Shown: positions 12,500-23,689 of the stretch, piece by piece
How the letters are laid out: the number at the start of each line of letters is the position of its first letter
Position numbering within the stretch: position 1 is the first letter of the stretch
Source: Sophora flavescens
Taxonomy: Eukaryota > Streptophyta > Magnoliopsida > Fabales > Fabaceae
Length of the DNA stretch: 64,000 bases
Reading direction: 5' to 3'
Assembly: GCA_030762895.1 (NCBI GenBank)
Contig: CM061067.1
Span: 106,673,888 to 106,737,887, forward strand
Notes under the pieces: generated by a model
Told to the model about the DNA's origin: nothing
The model's input: the letters and a program-made list of their open reading frames with translations, nothing else
Database searches by the model: none
Translations under genes and position numbers: made by a program

Positions 12500-13031
12500 A
12501 TAATTGACTTATGCTTAGTAGATTGTGTTTTAAACCATTAACTAAAAGAACATTATCAATGGAGGGAAAATGATGTTTACAAATTTTACCTATTCCAATG
12601 ATCTTTCCTTTCTGATTACCTCCAAAGGTAACCCAGCCACCATCTTTATGTTAAAGGTCTTGGAACATACACCTTTCTCCTGTCATGTGTCGTGAGCAAC
12701 CACTGTCCAAGTACCAGATGTGTGTTTCTTTCCTGTTGTTAAGCAAGTCTACAACAGGTACAATCTTATCTTTAGGTACCCAGATTGACTTGGGTCCTTT
12801 ATTGTTAGTAGTCACTGGACGAGTATGTTTGATATGCTTGTGATGTATGCATCTAGATGTTATATGACCATTTATTCCACATACTTTATAGTAAGTATTG
12901 GACGAGCTAATTCTAGTTTTAACATGATGTGTTTGACCTTTTGAAGCTCTATTATATATGTGCATGTGGTTTTGAATTTTTATGAGATGCTTCAATCTTT
13001 TCTTTATCATAATTAAGGCCATATTTATCAT
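12500..13031 (-). pseudogene. copia protease region of element A
   Basis: The minus strand encodes a second CCHC-like finger (CGINGHITSRC) followed by WVPKDK and the aspartic protease site WYLDSGCSRHMTGE near 12690-12720. A break near 12651 separates this from the SLPHNLLSIS-type segment, here read as LLVNGLKHNLLSISQL. The protease would cut the gag-pol polyprotein. Confidence 0.85.
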
Positions 13032-13055
13032 GAGGGGACCTAGAATACCATAAAA

Positions 13056-14020
13056 TTAAACTAGTTTATCTGAGCCACCTACAAATTTAGACAGAGTGTC
13101 TGTCAGGTATGTCACATCTTGTTTCAGTCTTGCAACTTCACAAGAAACATTGGGCTCACACTTGAGTTTGTCAGTTAGACTGACATTCTCAAATTTAAGG
13201 CTATTATTTTTATTTACAAGACTTAGTTTTTCCATGCAAACCCTATCATATTCTTTAGATAATTTTGAAAATCTGTTTTTGAGATTTCTATACTCATGAG
13301 ACAGAATAGATGAGTTGTGTAACAATTCATCAAATGCATCTTGAAGAATGAGTAGGTCAGAATCCATTACCTCAGCATCAGTGTATTCATTTTCTGATGA
13401 TGTATTAGCCATGAGACAGATATTTGCCTCTTCCCCAGCTTCATTTTTTTCATCAGATGAAGACAGATCCAGATCCTCCCAAGTAGCCATCAAGCCCTTC
13501 TTCTTTTTGTCCTTCAGATCTGGGCAGTCAGCTTTGAAATGACCAGACTTCTTTCATTCGAAGCACAGAGGTGGACCTTTTTTTTTGGAGACTGATTTCT
13601 CCTTAAAAAAACTTTTTGTTGAACTGTTTTCTTCTAAAGCCACCTTTCTTTCTCCACATATGTTGAATCTTTCTAGAGATGAAAGACAGGTCATCCTCAT
13701 CAGATCCTTCATCACTGTCAGAAGGTTCTGTTTCATCTGAGGATTCCTCAGCTTTAAGAACTTTGGATGAGATATCCTTCTTTGCCTTTAGGGCAACGGA
13801 CTTTCCTTTTCTGGAACTTTCTTCTTCATTGAGCTCAAGCTCATGAACTTTCAAAGAGCCAAGAAGTTCCTCCAAAGTGAGAGTGTTGAGGTTCTTTGCT
13901 TCCTGAATAGCAGTGACCTTAGGTCTCCACTGTTTATGTAAGCTCCTTAAAATTTTTCTAACATGATCTCCATTCTCACAGGTTTTTCCAAGAGATCTAA
14001 GACTGTTGGTGATGGTTTGG
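13056..14020 (-). pseudogene. copia gag, 3' part, of element A
   Basis: After the D insertion gag resumes with FQTITNSLRSLGKTC and KILRSLHKQWRPKVTAI (end of the UBN2 gag domain), then an E/S-rich linker, then the zinc knuckle CFE-x-KKSGHFKADC. In the knuckle an in-frame TGA replaces the second Cys codon. After it come LMATWEDLD and a coiled-coil-like stretch. Gag packages the RNA; this stop would separate capsid from the nucleic-acid-binding end. Confidence 0.9.
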
Positions 14021-14501
14021 AATCTTGTGACACCCTCTACCTCGCATATATTTATAAAGCGATAACATAGAAGGAAATAATTTAGTTTTTCAAAATTAGA
14101 TAAACAGATGCATATCATTTATTACAAAAGAAAACCAACTGGTATAGGATCCCACATTGTAACAAGGTCTCAATGCAGAAATAAAACATGTTTAAAGGAT
14201 AACATAACAACAAAACATATAACCCAACCCCGATGTCACATTACAGAGCTGGTATAGCCGATCCGATAAAACAACTCGGATAACAACTAAACTAAACTTC
14301 AAGAAGCGGCTCCTCAAAGTCACTCCTCAGCATGCTGTTGACAATCTTCTGCACAACACAAAAAGGGGTACATGCAAGGCAGCAACAAAAGACGAGGAGT
14401 AAGAAACATATATATCAACATAACGGCATAGAAGCAGTTAGCAAGATGAACATGCATCGTATAAACATAACATATCAACACAACCATCTCATCACATCAA
14501 T

Positions 14502-14504
<3 letters not shown>

Positions 14505-14558
<54 letters not shown>
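14505..14558. repeat. (AT)n microsatellite, about 27 units
   Basis: Uninterrupted AT dinucleotides inside solo LTR D. Confidence 0.95.
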
Positions 14559-14560
<2 letters not shown>

Positions 14561-14740
14561 TTCCGAACAAGGTATGTTATGCGATGCAACGCTACTCCAC
14601 CACTCCAATGCATGAATGAGCAACACAGCGCACAACCAACAATCACCACCTCCGCTTGGGCCAATCGGCTACCCAAGTTCATCAACATTATCTTTCATCT
14701 TTAATCTTTAATCTTTTATCACAAACTCTTTTCACTTATA

Positions 14741-15110
14741 CTCTGGCCAAAAAGCACTAGAGCTCAACACCTTGACCATTAAGCATCAAGGCCCCCTTGG
14801 CCACTCGGCTACAAAGGTCCAATATCATTTAACAACACCTTGACATTGTGTATCAAGGCCTCCTTGGCCACTCGGCTACCAAGGTACATAACAACAACAC
14901 TTTGGCCAATAAGCACCAGAGCTCAACACCTTGACCAGTCGTCTATGGAGGCCCCCTTGGCCACTTGGCTACCAAGGTACAAAACAACATCTTTTCACTT
15001 TAGTTATTAACACTCTGACTGATCAGGTACAAAGATCAACACCTTGACCATTAAGCATCAAGGCCCCCTTTGCCACTCGGCTACCAAGGTACAGAACAAC
15101 ATCTTTAAGT
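14741..15110. repeat. Imperfect tandem array in LTR D, about 5 units
   Basis: Units of 55-80 bp carry the phrases AACACCTTGACCATTAAGC and CCCTTGGCCACTCGGCTACC. Weaker relatives occur in LTR K at 60670-60840 and 62125-62155. Confidence 0.8.
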
Positions 15111-15210
15111 TATCTAACTCATCTTTTCTTCATTTGGTGTCTTATTTCATTAATTGGATACTTTGGGGGTAGAACCCCTGTTTTCGGCATTCTGGTTTTG
15201 TTTTGGTCAG

Positions 15211-15350
15211 GTGAGCACAGGCGTGCTCACCCTCAGCACGAGGCAAGCACGGTCGTGCTGCCTGCTGAGCACGGGCATGCTCAATTGCGCGCCCTGCTTT
15301 GGATTTCAAATTGGAGCACGGGCGTGCTCCCTATTAAGCACGACCGTGCC
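15211..15350. repeat. Cluster of five GC-rich palindromes in LTR D
   Basis: Motifs such as GTGAGCACAGGCGTGCTCAC, GAGCACGGGCGTGCTC and AGCACGACCGTGC. The design parallels the CACGGCCGTG cluster in unrelated LTR C. Confidence 0.85.
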
Positions 15351-16754
15351 CCATGGAGCGTCGACATACTGATATGGGCAGAATGGGTCAGAAACCCTTT
15401 CCCAAATCCTTGGGATAGATAAAAAATTCAACCTATTGGCTTTTAACTAATCCATTGAACATAAGCTTCGTTAATCTTAAATGTTCTTCATTAATATTCA
15501 TGTCTTATCGTCATGGGGAATTAATCCTTTAATCATAGCTTCATTATTAATGTTGCTAGAACACTCACTAATCAATCCTAGGGTCTTTAACTAAGCCCTA
15601 TGAACATAACATTACATCTCACACTATATCCATGTCTTATGAACAACTAGGAAAACATCCTTTAAATCTTATTATCATTGTTAACGTAATTTAACGTCTT
15701 AACATCATTAATAAGCCATATTAATTGGTTATAGTCTTATTAACGTCATTGTTGGCATTAACATACCCAACAGTCAACACTCAAACGGAGCACCACATCA
15801 TCATCATTATCATAACAACATTCTCATAATCATAACAACATCATCATCATAATAGCATCATCATCATCATCATAGACATTCATGGCATCATTAAACATCA
15901 TACTTAATTGGGCATACCAATACCATCCATTCATACATCAATGATTAACATAAAACAGTATAACTATTAAAGCATGCCATTAACTTTATAATCATATCAT
16001 ATATACATCAATTAACATCAAATAGACAACAACCTATGACAGGGTCATGGGTTAACCCTTCATCTTATGCTACCCCTAATGCCTACATGTCAATACTATT
16101 CCTTCTCCCCATACCTGGTATGAAGATTCCCAAAACGATAACGTTGGCAAACTAGACACGTTCCCTCGAGCAGCACGACGAGTTCCTCAAGCCTTGGTCA
16201 AACAAGAAGGAAAGAGAATAACCAATTAATCCTCAATTCAAAATAAAGGGAAAATGAGATTAAGGAGGGATAACTACGTTACCTTAAACGATGCTAACAC
16301 GCGTAACTTCTCACCCCAAATGACTCACAAAATTGAAGAACTTCAAGGGGTTCAAGGGAAAACTAAGAAAGATGAAGAGAGGCAGATATTTTGAGTTTAA
16401 CAATGTGAGAAATAGGTTTTAGGTCGAGTCTTATGGTATAAATACAAGTTAGGGCATAACGGGCTCCTATTTCAGCTCAAACTATATACAGATCGGTATT
16501 TTGACCATAACTTGAGCTACGAGTTTCCGATTGAGGGGCTAAAATCTAATAATGCCACTATCTCCATTTAAATACTAAATCACACGATATCTCATCCTAT
16601 CTTTCTTAATCACTTATTATTAATAAAATCACGTATCATATATTAACATATAAAATCACAAACAAAATCATATATTCATATAAGATCACACGTTAAGAGA
16701 CATAATCTCATATTAATGCAAATAATCATATATTAATATACATATTATCATATG

Positions 16755-16756
<2 letters not shown>

Positions 16757-16838
<82 letters not shown>
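16757..16838. repeat. (AT)n microsatellite
   Basis: AT repeat with one phase break, inside solo LTR D. Confidence 0.95.
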
Positions 16839-16911
16839 AGCATAAAAATACTACAACACTAATAACAATTACATTATCAATTATATAAATAACAATACTA
16901 ACTTCATTAAT

Positions 16912-16914
16912 AAT

Positions 16915-16976
<62 letters not shown>
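16912..16976. repeat. (AAC)n microsatellite
   Basis: About 20 AAC units with one ACG variant near the end, inside solo LTR D. Confidence 0.95.
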
Positions 16977-17028
16977 GGCAACCATAGTAACATAATCCCT
17001 TATACGAAAATCGGGTTGTTACAAATCT

Positions 17029-17454
17029 TCCAAACATTTGATCTATAGTTTCATGTTCAGTCATTTTAAATAATTCATACTGATGAACCATCATGCTCAT
17101 TTTTGACTCCTTGACTTGGGATGACCCTTCATGAGCTAGGGCAAGAGTATCCCATATTTCCTTAGCAGTGTTACAACTATGGACTTTATCATGCTCATAT
17201 CTGGTGATAGCACATATCAAATAGTGCTTAGCCTTCAGATTGAGTTGATGTTGAGTTTTATGCTCTTGAGTCCATTGAGCTCTAGGAATAGCAGCTCCAG
17301 CATCACCTCTTGGCTAAGTGTAGCCTGTTTCAATCAGCTCCCAGATATCCACATTTTGTGCATCAAGGAATGCCATCATTCTCTTTTTCCAGTAGTCATA
17401 ATCACTACCATCAAAGAGAGGAGGTATGTTGATTCCTTGTCCTTCTGTATCCAT
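17029..17454 (-). pseudogene. copia gag, 5' part, of element A
   Basis: ATG at 17454, about 60 bp past the primer site. The protein starts MDTEGQGINIPPLFDGSDYD, then YWKKRMMAFL, a stop codon after ETGYT, HYLICAITRYEHDKV, EIWDTLALAHEGSSQVKES and DQMFGRF. This is the UBN2/copia gag pattern. It stops at solo LTR D and resumes at 14020. Confidence 0.92.
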
Positions 17455-17510
17455 GCTTGTTGGATCATACTCCCTCAGCACTTATTAGATGCTCAACCCT
17501 TTCGATGCTG

Positions 17511-17523
17511 AGCTCTGATACCA
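17511..17523 (-). other. Primer-binding site of element A (initiator tRNA-Met type)
   Basis: The minus strand reads TGGTATCAGAGCT two bases after the LTR end, complementary to the 3' end of plant initiator tRNA-Met. Confidence 0.92.
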
Positions 17524-17525
17524 AT

Positions 17526-19034
17526 TGAAGTTGACATAGGGAAACACAAGAAGGGGGGAGGGGGTGAATTGTGTTTCTTAACAGTTTTTAGAAAAAAAGC
17601 CTTTTCTCAAACACTTTTACAAGCAAACCAAAATAATCAACACACAAACAGGAAAACGTTTTTAAAGAGTTAACAAACTCAGATTCAAAACCCCACAGTT
17701 AGTATAATAAAAAACTGTAAAAGATAAGGGCTACAAGATTCACACAAGTATTTTATCCCGGTTCACTCTCTTCGAACCAAGAACTACGTCCAGTCCCTTC
17801 TACCTGAAGGTTTTACCCACCATTCTCCAAATAGATTACAAGTATTAAACACCTCTTCAGGCTACAAGTATTCTTCCTCTACCAAGCCTCTTCAAGCTCT
17901 AACTCTAACAAAGAGATTAACTGGTTTGATCTAAGAACTTGCTATGTGTGAGGTTTTGAAAGTTTAAGATCAACAAGTTTTACAAGTAAACTTGTTTTCC
18001 AATTTCGACAGAGTTTTGACACTTTTTATATCAGAGCTTGTGTATATGTTCTTGCATATGTATATGTATTTGTATCACCTGTTTCTGTTGAAGTTCTTCA
18101 AGTATTTATAGATGAAGTGCTTCTCTGTCTTGATCTTCTTCAATGGTCTTCAAATGTATCCGTTTAGACATAACATTAAATGCTTGGACCTGTTGAGACT
18201 GATAACTTGATATGCTTCATGGAGAAGTGCTCTTATTTATCAGAGGAATGCTCAAAGTAGAGTTGTCACTTCCCTGTTGTACCGAAAGTTTCTTTCTGAC
18301 TTTCCTTCTCTGTACATGACTTGAGCTTTTCAGTAGTGTAAATGGCAGAGTTCAAAGGTTTATGTTTTCAATGGTACTATGTTTCTATTCTCAAGAAACA
18401 AAGAGTTAACAATAGAAGCATCAAGGGTAAAGAGACATATGTTCTCTTGAATTAAATAAGCAATCATATGAAATGAATACGCTTAAGTCTAGATGGGTTC
18501 ACATTTTAAGACAACTGGACGTGCAGGTCTTTGGACGTGCAAGATTAACTCATCAGTGAGACGGGCTCATCTACTGATACTGCGTCTAGAGACTTTTGAC
18601 TAGTTCCAAGTATTGGACTCGCTATACTCAATAGCTCGTCTACCGACGTGGCGTCTAGTGAGACTACTCATCTATCAAGTCTTTGGACTTGTTATTTTTC
18701 TAAAAATTGTTCTAATGTCTCGTCTACTTGACTTTTCTTTTTAGACTTAGTAACTCGTCTACCTTAGTCAATTTTAAGATCTCGTCTAGCATAAAATTAA
18801 TTGACTCAGAATTTTACCAATAGTTGCAAACTCGTCTAGAGGATCAAAAATAGTATCAGATAAGATTCCATACTTTATGTTAAGTTCCTCTGACTAGTAT
18901 AATTCAAACAATTCCTGCAATCTTATAACAAACAAGTTAGATCTTTGACGACACTTTGCCATACGAATTTAACCTTTTTTGTTAACATCAAAACTTAAGA
19001 GATTATTTAATCCAAAATCACTTTGGTTCTAACA
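17526..19034 (-). repeat. 5' LTR of element A
   Basis: The minus strand begins TGTTAGAACCAAAGTG (right edge 19034) and ends GTCAACTTCA, 1,509 bp. The section at about 18520-18840 holds many CTCGTCTA-type repeats (U3-like). A pyrimidine-rich run (GGGGGGAGGGGG on the plus strand) lies near the U5 end. It is the same family as LTR B, in opposite orientation. Confidence 0.9.
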
Positions 19035-20670
19035 CCTTAGAGCTAGGCTAATTAGGAACTCTGGCCTTGATGTAAGGTATGTTAGGTCCTCTGTTGGTTT
19101 CGATTTGAGACAGTTTTTGCATACTGCTATCATAACTGTGTTTGGGTAATTGGTGATGGTAGGAAAGTTAATTTTTGGAAACATAAGTGGCTCTGATTGG
19201 ATGAATTTGCCTTCTGATTTGTAGACGAATATGCATTCTAATGTTTCAGATTTTAAATTAAATAACAGTTGGTTGAATCCTGATTTCATTGAGTAGAATT
19301 TTCCTGATTTAGCTACTGAGATCAAATTGCATCATATTCCTATCAATCCTATTGAGGATCATTCAGTATGGGAACATTCTGATAATGGTCTACTATCTTT
19401 TACAGATGCTTATTTACATTTAAATCCTTCCTCTCAAACTGTTTCATGGGGCAAGTCGATCTATTTGGAATTCAGCAATTCCACCATCTCGTTCCTTTTT
19501 GTTATGGAGATTATTGTATGACAAAGTTCCAACTGATGAACAACTCTATCTTAGAGGCTGCATCACTGTGTCCATGTGCAGTTTATGCTGTAAGGATCTT
19601 GAAAAAACCAATCATATTTTTCTGAATTGTGGTTTTACTCGTGAAATATGGTCTTGGTTGGATTCAATTATGAAATATCAGTTTGATCTTTCTTATATAC
19701 CTGCTCTTTTAAATATATGTTCTAATGCAGATAGCCAGCAATTAAAAGATGTTAAATTGGCAGCCATCATTAATGTTTCATGGTTCATTTGGTTTTGTAG
19801 AAATCAAGCTAGGTTCCATAATAAAACTATTTCTGTCAGGAATGCTATTTCTCTTATTATTGCAGGTATATCTCTAGCAGGAAGGTTCTCAACAGGATGC
19901 ATGTCTTCCTCCATAGAAGAGTTTCAGATCTTGAAATCCTTTTCTATTGATGGTCATGCGCCTAAAGCTCCCAAAATCACTGAAGTAACTTGGAATCCTC
20001 CATTGTGTGGCTCGGTGAAATGTAACATAGATGGGGCTGCAATTGGGTGTCCAGGTACTGCTGCATGGGGTGGAATATTTAGGGTTAGTAGAGCTACTAT
20101 TCTAGGGTGCTTTTCAAATCACATTGGGGTTACTACTTCTCTTTATGCGGAGCTGGTTGGAGTAATTTTGGCTATTGAAACTGCACACAAAAATGGTTGG
20201 AACAAGTTATGGTTGAAAACAGATTCCAAATTTGGTTGTTGATGCATTCAAAAATTCTGATTTGGTGCCTTGGAAGATCAAATTAGTCAGATGGAACAAT
20301 TGTATTTGCCTTACTAAATGTATGCACTTTATAGTCTCTCACATTTATAGGGAGGGTAATTCCTATGCGGATAAGTCGGCTAAGTCTGGTTTATCTAGCC
20401 ATGGCTTTAGTTGGTGGGAATTGCTCCGGATTTCAGTAGGGGAGATTATACTTGTAATAGGTTTTGGCTTCCCTCTTATAGGTTTTCATAGGACCGTGTT
20501 TATCATGGGTTTTTGGTATGGTCCCCCCATGATTTTTTTTTTATATTTTATCTTTTTTCCAATAATTTTGAGATGTGCTGCATATGATTGGTGAAGTCAG
20601 AGGTGCCAACATAGTTGAGATGTCTGGTTCTCACAGTAATATATGCTTTTGCATGCCCCCTTGATTAAAA
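19035..20670 (+). pseudogene. L1-type LINE, 3' part: zinc-binding RVT domain and RNase H
   Basis: Upstream codons (FWKHKWL near 19165) belong to the region after RT. A frame change near 19500 leads to LLYDKVPTDEQLYLRG and CSLCCKDLEKTNHIFLNC, the plant LINE zf-RVT domain. An RNase H (RVT_3) domain follows with VKCNIDGAAIG, LYAELVGVILAIE and LKTDSK, a frameshift at about 20230, then SHIYREGNSYADKSAKSGL. The 3' UTR ends in an A-rich tail at about 20666. The 5' part was separated by insertion of element A at 19034. The protein would copy LINE RNA at the target site; this copy is broken. Confidence 0.88.
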
Positions 20671-21225
20671 AAAAATAAAAAACATAAAAAACATAAAACA
20701 GAACATTCAATGATATCTTATCCGTCATTGGGCAAAATATCACAGCTAAATTAGCCCATACACCCTAGAAGCATCCTTTAGTAAGCTGTGTATCTGGGGA
20801 TGGTAGTTTTATTGTACGCATATCAGTGAAATGCGTATGACTGCAGAGTAAAAATAGGTTTTTTTATTTTTTATTTTATCTCTATGCTGTAATTTGAATT
20901 GAATATTATTAAGCTGGTGCAAGTTAAAAAGTTTTTACTAATTTGAAGTAAGTCCTACATGACATGTATAATTTATTACCCAAATCAGTATATACTTTTC
21001 CTTTTACACCAAATTGGTAATTATAGAGGCTTAAAAACAAAAAATGGGCTGTAAAAATGACTTTAAATAGATAAATATGTAATTTTGCAAAATAGCAACG
21101 ACGGTCGTGTCTATTTTGCCCTTTTTTTGGTCCAATGTGACATAGCTGCGCAATACAAAAAAGAAATAATTGTGGTAAACACGACCTGTTCATCTAACTA
21201 GTACTGCTTCAATCTACTCTCCAAT
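20671..21225. other. Unassigned AT-rich sequence
   Basis: No protein motif, LTR end or repeat was recognised. It may be old host intergenic DNA. Confidence 0.4.
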
Positions 21226-21370
21226 GCTGTGTTTTGGTAGCGTTGGGTACAATGCCAAAGCAAATCCAATGTCAATAACACTTTAAATTGGCATTGAAAA
21301 TTCGAGTTGGTCGTTAGATTTGCATTGGCGTTGGTGTTGAACTTAAAGCCAATCCAAATACACGCTTATA
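21226..21370. mobile_element. Candidate MITE, about 140 bp
   Basis: The left end GCTGTGTTTTGGTAGCGTTGG and the right end, reversed (GCGTGTATTTGGATTGGCTTT), are similar and inverted. This short-TIR design is common for plant hAT-like MITEs. No clear target duplication was read. Confidence 0.45.
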
Positions 21371-21487
21371 ATCGTACGATAATTCGCCATGAAGGCTATT
21401 TAGTTAATGTACAAGCTGTGTTTAGTTTCACTTCTCGAGATCCCATAACTGTTTCTGCACCTGTCAAACATGATTCTGATAGAAAAA

Positions 21488-21735
21488 GATGTATTTAGTT
21501 ACACGTTCGTGGAATCAATTTTGCATCCAGAATTGATTTTATCAAAAGCAGCTTGGAGTAACTTCTGTTTTTGGAATGAAAAATTACTAAGTTTTACATC
21601 AAACTTGATTTCAGAGTAAAAACATTCAAACATAAATCACTTTACTTCAAACTCAATTGTATAGAAATCAATTCTACAAGATCAATTCAATCCAAAATCA
21701 AATTTGTCAAACGCTCATCCAAACACACACTCAAT
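21488..21735. mobile_element. Candidate MITE, about 250 bp
   Basis: The left end TGTATTTAGTTACACGTTCG is similar to the reversed right end TGTGTTTGGATGAGCGTTTG. The interior is full of AATTGATTT-type inverted segments, typical of plant foldback MITEs. Confidence 0.5.
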
Positions 21736-21904
21736 TATTAAAAACTGGGTTGGAATATGCTGATGTCAAATTCTTCAACCAAAACATCTCCTGGCAAAGC
21801 TTGACTGGAAATAGTGATACAGCCAATGTTTTGTTAACAAAAAATAAAAAATAGAAAATGAGCTGTAAATTATTTATTCACTTTGGGTGCAGAAAGAACA
21901 AATG

Positions 21905-21998
21905 ATTGACAGGGCTTGAGGTGTCAACATATTTGGGATGTCTTATCCTATTGTGATGTCTTTACATGTCATTCTTTGTCCAACAAAAAAAAAACTAA
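21905..21998 (+). repeat. LINE 3' end with A-rich tail
   Basis: GAGGTGTCAACATATTTGGG resembles the 3' UTR of the LINE at 20600 (GAGGTGCCAACATAGTTGAG) and ends in an A run. It is probably a heavily 5'-truncated LINE copy. Confidence 0.6.
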
Positions 21999-22586
21999 GG
22001 CTCTGTTTGTGTTTTTTTAGGAGGGGAAGTAAGGGAAATAGAAGGTTTGTGAGAAGCTCTCCCTTATTTGTGAGTTTAAAAATTTGGAGGGTAAGGTTTT
22101 GAGGATTTTAGAAATCCACCCAAACCCCTCCTCAGCTTAATTTTTTGGGTTTACCCCAATTTGAGGTATAATAATTAAATTACTAATTTACCCTATCTTT
22201 TTTAGGATTTACACCCACTTTTTATACACTCTTTGTTGAGTTCCTTCACACACACTTCTCTCACTTTCAAACTATGAACCCGATAGGAGGACACTTGGGA
22301 CCGTCTTGAAAACAGGCAAATGACACAAGGAACTTGACCCTAACCGCGACCTGCCGGTAGAACCAGAGTTATCAAAGCGTGACCCTAACCGCGACCTGCC
22401 GGTAGAATCAACACTATAAAGTTATTAACCCAAGAACAAAGGGAAAAGCTCTCACAATAGAGAAACTCTCAAATTTTGTTTTCAACATTTGCTTCACTAT
22501 TTTTTTGTTGCTCTTTACTTTTTGTTGTATGGCCTTCACTATTCTTTTCTTCGTGACCTATTGGAGAAATATTAGACAAAGTACAC
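21999..22586. other. Unassigned sequence, possible MITE edge and short direct repeat
   Basis: Starts GGCTCTGTTTGTGTTTTTTT, a phrase common at MITE ends, but no second end was found. A direct repeat (listed separately) lies at 22335. No gene seen. Confidence 0.35.
22335..22407. repeat. Direct repeat, 28 bp twice, period 45
   Basis: Positions 22335-22362 and 22380-22407 are identical; they begin TGACCCTAACCGCGACCTGC. GC-rich in an AT-rich setting. Confidence 0.9.
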
Positions 22587-22599
22587 CACTAGAAAACTT

Positions 22600-23190
22600 G
22601 AATTTTTAGACGGAATTTTCGGACGGAAATACATCCGTCTGAAATTTTCCGAAAATTTCGGACGGATTTCAGACAGATGTAAGATAAATCAAGGAAAATA
22701 TAAAAAATGACAAATCCGTGTGAAATCCGTCCGAAAATTTCAGACGGATTTCAGACGGATTTGTTATTTTTTTTATATTTTTCTTGATTTATCTTACATC
22801 CGTCTGAAATCCGTCCGAAAATTTTGGACGGATTTCACATGGATTTGTTATTTTTTTTTATATTTTTCTTGATTTATCTTATATCCTTCTGAAATCCGTC
22901 TGAAAATTTCGGACGGATTTCAGACGGATTTGTTTTTTTTTATATTTTTCTTGATTTATCTTACATCCGTCCGAAAATTTCGGACGGATTTCAGACGGAT
23001 TTGTTATTTTTTATATTTTGCTTGATTTAGCTTACATCCGTCTGAAATTCGTCCCAAAATTTCGGACGGTTTTCAGACGGATTTGTTATTTTTTTATATT
23101 TTGCTTGATTTATCTTACATCCGTCTGAAATCCGTCCGAAAATTTCGGACGGATTTCAGACGGATTTGTTATTTTTATATTTTTCTTGAA
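22600..23190. repeat. Subterminal tandem array with palindromic core
   Basis: About six units of 80-100 bp, each with ATCCGTCTGAAATCCGTCCG and its inverse around AAAATTTCGGACGG, joined by an AT-rich linker (TTTTTCTTGATTTATCTTAC). Subterminal repeats of this kind bind transposase in CACTA elements. Confidence 0.85.
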
Positions 23191-23689
23191 AAATATTAAA
23201 TAAATTATCTTAAAAATTAAATATGATTAAAAGATTTGATCTTAATAAATTTAAAAGTAAACAAGATTTATGAAAAAAATTAAAAAACATATTTAGACTT
23301 ATAAAATGTAAAATGTAAAATGTAAAATTAAATTCAAAAATTAAATTTTAGAAATTAAATTGTTGTAAAAATTTATAACAATAGACTAATATACAACAAC
23401 AAAAAATAGGCAACATGATTGAAAGATACTTATCATATATTTTACTCTATGTAATTTTATATTTGAAAATAAACTGATTTAGAATAATCGGAGATTTATT
23501 TTAGGATCATTGATTTTCTGGGTTGATCAATTCAACTATCAAACTTTACCTTAATTTAAATTTTGAAATCATATTTTTGTCAACATTTATTTTTAGATTC
23601 AACAGCTAAAAACATATTTATTTTTAGACTTAATATTTATCACTCTTTTGTACTCACTAATACAAAAATCAGAAATTTCTCTCTCCTCC

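Larger units (their letters stand above)
14026..17023 (-). mobile_element. Solo LTR D (about 3.0 kb) inserted in gag of element A
   Basis: On the plus strand it begins TGTGACACCCTC and ends GGGTTGTTACA, flanked by AATCT at 14021-14025 and 17024-17028. Removing it rejoins the gag codons MFGRF and QTITN. No gag or pol motif is inside, so this is one LTR left after recombination. The minus-strand start TGTAACAACCCGATTTTCG is typical of Ty3/gypsy chromovirus LTRs. It contains an imperfect tandem array, palindromes and microsatellites. LTR K at the right end of the window is a relative in the same orientation. Confidence 0.88.
10124..19034 (-). mobile_element. Ty1/copia element A (SIRE-like), 5' two-thirds present
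   Basis: Read on the minus strand: 5' LTR (19034-17526), primer site, gag, protease, integrase, RT and part of RNase H, cut at 10124 by element B. Gag is interrupted by solo LTR D (14026-17023). The rest of RNase H, any envelope-like ORF and the 3' LTR are outside the window on the left. Sequence beyond 19034 is LINE, so A inserted into a LINE. Confidence 0.88.

Noticed and set aside
14332..14688. Frames rich in Ile-Tyr repeats
   Set aside because: They only translate the (AT)n microsatellite in LTR D. The same applies to frames at 16726-17220 (beyond the gag codons) and 58714-58917.
14505..16976. Possible CRISPR or satellite array from regular short repeats
   Set aside because: These are microsatellites and LTR tandem repeats in a plant genome; no regular spacers and no cas genes.
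20671..21225. Host gene in the one stretch not assigned to a transposon
   Set aside because: Only an 89-codon minus-strand frame without motifs; no splice pattern or conserved domain seen.
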